DNA from: Tridacna crocea
Lineage: Eukaryota > Mollusca > Bivalvia > Cardiida > Cardiidae
Assembly (NCBI GenBank): GCA_943736015.1
Contig: OX031058.1
Span: 945,001-1,009,000, forward strand
Direction: 5' to 3'
DNA length: 64,000 nt
The translations under genes were made by a program, and so were the position numbers. Of this stretch, positions 61,940 through 64,000 are shown one piece after another; the first letter of the stretch is position 1; every line of letters starts with the position of its first letter. The notes under the pieces were generated by a model, which searched no databases, was not told the origin of the DNA, and saw only the letters and a program-made list of their open reading frames with translations.

Positions 61940-63921
61940 GAAAAAGCCGAATTGCACCTTAGAACTTTTATCAATTTCAATAGCATGACAATGTTAAGAA
62001 ACACAATATGCATTTTTTTGTTTGGCATTTGCATAAATTAGACAATGAGACCTTTATCAAAAATTTAATTCTTATTTGTGTGGTGAAAGGGTAAAATTGT
62101 TACATTAAAAAGAAAGCAAAAAGCTTCTATTAATGAAAGAAACTTATCACCCTAGCTTTACAAAGGCCAATTTTTCGGTTACTGACAGAAAAAAAGGAAG
62201 TATCAAGTGTGGCTGAAATTGTGATGTGTCTGAATAGTCTAATTCAATGAAAAGCAGAGTAAATACTGGTAACCACCATTTACCTCATTCCCACATTGTT
62301 TTAAATTGCTTTCTTTCAAGTACCAGGCTATCAACGGTTATTGTATTTTACTAAAACACATCCAGTACATGGAATTATAAAGAGTAAAACAAGAGCCATC
62401 GTAGAAGGATTATGACCCCCGAATAGGTCTCTGTTTAGGAAAGTGAAGGCTGCCGGTAAATAGTTGGTCACAGGAGAGAAGGGTGGAGGTAAAACAGGCT
62501 ACTTGTGTTTGGTCCCGTCTGCCAAACAGCATTTGCCATTGTTTAATTTACTAAGGGCAATAAAGGCAACAACTTATCAGACATTAAGCACCCTTTTCCC
62601 GTAACATTGTTTTGCATAGATTAAAAAAGGGGGCACATGTTGAAACTTTTAACAAACAATTTGAATGCGAAGAATCAGGAAATTTGGACGAAAACTGAAG
62701 GAGTTTTTAGAACTGGATTTTTTTTTTTTTTAACAAGAAACCCCCTTTTTCCATGACACAGCGTCAATTTGGAAAACCGACAAAAATACATCGGCGCAAT
62801 ATCCTTCATATATGAAGCTTCATCCAATTTAGTCCAGGGTTGTGGAGAAATGGCTTCGGACGAACGGAGAGACGGACAGAAGGACGCAATCTGGATTGAA
62901 GTTCACAACTTTTCTGTATGATATCAATCCTTTTTCCGATGCCTTCAGAAGTATAAATGATAAAATTAAGACAGTGAAATCTCTTTACACATTTGTATTT
63001 CTACATAAAGATATATAAACGCATCTATACCTTTTGATAAAAATTTGTGCAGACAATATTGAAAGTAATGCATAATGTGACAAAGGATTACGTAATCAAC
63101 CAAGCGACTTAACAATAGAAAAGTCAAAATGACAGAGATTGCGTAATACGTAATTAACGAGTTTATATTTGGGCCCAATAGAGCCTTTTGACCACCAACA
63201 CTGTGGACTCTTTCAAGCAGAAAACAATTTTGGGTGTCATTAATCTTCTAAAAGATAACCTAGAAGGTAAAAGAGAGGTAAAGACCGAGATCAGGTCGGC
63301 GTCATGTGGTGCATCATCTTTCTCTGCTAGAGGTTTATATCAGCATCGTGACAAAAGGAGATACAGTTCTAAACGATTCTTTTCCTTTATTTTTTTTCGT
63401 TCTGAATTTAAACCTAAATGTAGGATTGGCTTTTTTTTTTATACATACATGTATATATTATAAACTATTGACGTACATTCAGGTTTTCTTTGGGTATGAT
63501 GATTCTGTTACTTAACTACAACGGCAGTTATATCAGTATATCTTAATCTAGTTTTTTCTTGTCATGATTTTTCATTTTACTTTCTGGGTAAAAAAAAAAA
63601 AATCTAGCAGATGCAATTAAATAAGTTAGATTTTAAAGCATGCGTTTTCACACCTCATCATTAGTCTCATTCATTGCGCGAAAAACATTGTGTGATTCAT
63701 AACTCAACCAAATAAACAAGGTCATCAACTGTATCGATAAAAAACCTTAATACGTCATATTGTTGTATTAAAAGACTATCAAGGACACTTACATCGGTAA
63801 ACATGTAAACATGTATATATATGTAATTTGTTTCTTCTTCTTTTCAGAAAATTATGATTTGAATTAATGTAACAATTCTTAATATACACTATCATTCAAT
63901 AATCTTTGAACCATTATTCTC
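61940..63921. other. No recognisable gene
   Basis: Traces of family A at 62075-62097 and 62255-62310 (TACTGGTAACCACCATTTAC). A repeat with GACGGACAGAAGGACGC stands at 62845-62890. An open stretch at 63188-63463 (91 codons) has no splice or family support. Confidence 0.4.
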
Positions 63922-64000
63922 TTAACCCTTTACCATACAATCCCGACTTTTAACGACCCTGAGAAAGAAGCCTTTTGAAAACACTGTGGGAAAAGGAGAA
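63922..64000 (-). mobile_element. Family A, R, runs off the window
   Basis: Left TTAA and CCCTTTACCATACAATCCCG; continues into the left hairpin arm GTGGGAAAAGGAGAA at the edge. Confidence 0.85.

Noticed and set aside
61752..61988. 78-codon ORF with PPRSFPPWLFRPHW repeats
   Set aside because: Translation of the GTTTCGCCCCC minisatellite.
63188..63463. 91-codon ORF MTTNTVDSFKQKTILG...
   Set aside because: Ends in a low-complexity FFFYTYMYI run, has no clear splice sites and no family I recognise.

Overview
The window reads as nuclear DNA of an invertebrate animal, most likely a bivalve mollusc. The reasons are AT-rich sequence, short exons with GT-AG introns, protein families shared with animals, tRNA-derived SINEs ending in an 'ATGACTGAAATAATGTTGAAA' block plus AATC repeats, BEL/Pao and DIRS retroelements, and an extreme density of short inverted-repeat transposons. 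The species call is inference; nothing here fixes it.

Host genes. (1) Plus strand, 2450-18583: ten coding exons, all with matching splice phases, of an ELM2-SANT-C2H2 corepressor subunit of the TRERF1/ZNF541 type. Its 5' end lies left of the window and a 25-nt microexon completes the ELM2 domain. (2) Minus strand, 47303-38198: a complete six-coding-exon gene for a 441-aa M14 zinc carboxypeptidase with a signal peptide and a C-terminal membrane anchor. A probable 5' untranslated exon lies at about 51511-51650. (3) Minus strand, 59335-58867: a 112-aa homologue of human C14orf119. (4) A coding-looking but unrecognised minus-strand segment at 49720-50221 lies inside a pair of 26-bp terminal inverted repeats about 3.6 kb apart.

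Mobile elements. An intact BEL/Pao LTR retrotransposon (12214-18144, minus strand, 1762-aa Gag-Pol) sits antisense in the last intron of gene 1. A deleted, mutated DIRS-type element lies at 35547-37516. A broken Ty3/Gypsy relic (54499-57396) is itself cut by two later insertions. The commonest element is a ~230-bp palindromic MITE (called family A here) with about 80 full or partial copies. Its ends are TTAA + CYCTTTACC, and its centre is a ~70-bp near-perfect hairpin. Other families are a ~540-bp TTAAAGGTGG element, a 625-bp TTAA element, palindromic families D, E and F, SINEs, a mobile repeat beginning GAGCTGTCACTGAATG, and several minisatellites.

Layout. 1-11.7 kb: gene 1 exons separated by MITEs and SINEs. 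11.9-18.4 kb: retrotransposon in a repeat. 18.6-35 kb: no recognised gene, almost solid repeats. 35.2-37.9 kb: four-level nest SINE > D > A > DIRS. 38.2-47.3 kb: carboxypeptidase. 47.6-51.2 kb: TIR-bounded region with the unknown coding segment. 51.5-58.8 kb: MITEs and Gypsy relic. 58.9-59.3 kb: C14orf119 homologue. 60-61 kb: a 155-bp tandem repeat element. 61-64 kb: MITE remnants and sequence in which I see no gene.

Orientation labels for family A: F means the GACAAAATTTTAGACTGG end is on the left; R means the ACACAATCCC...GAAGCCTTTTG end is on the left.
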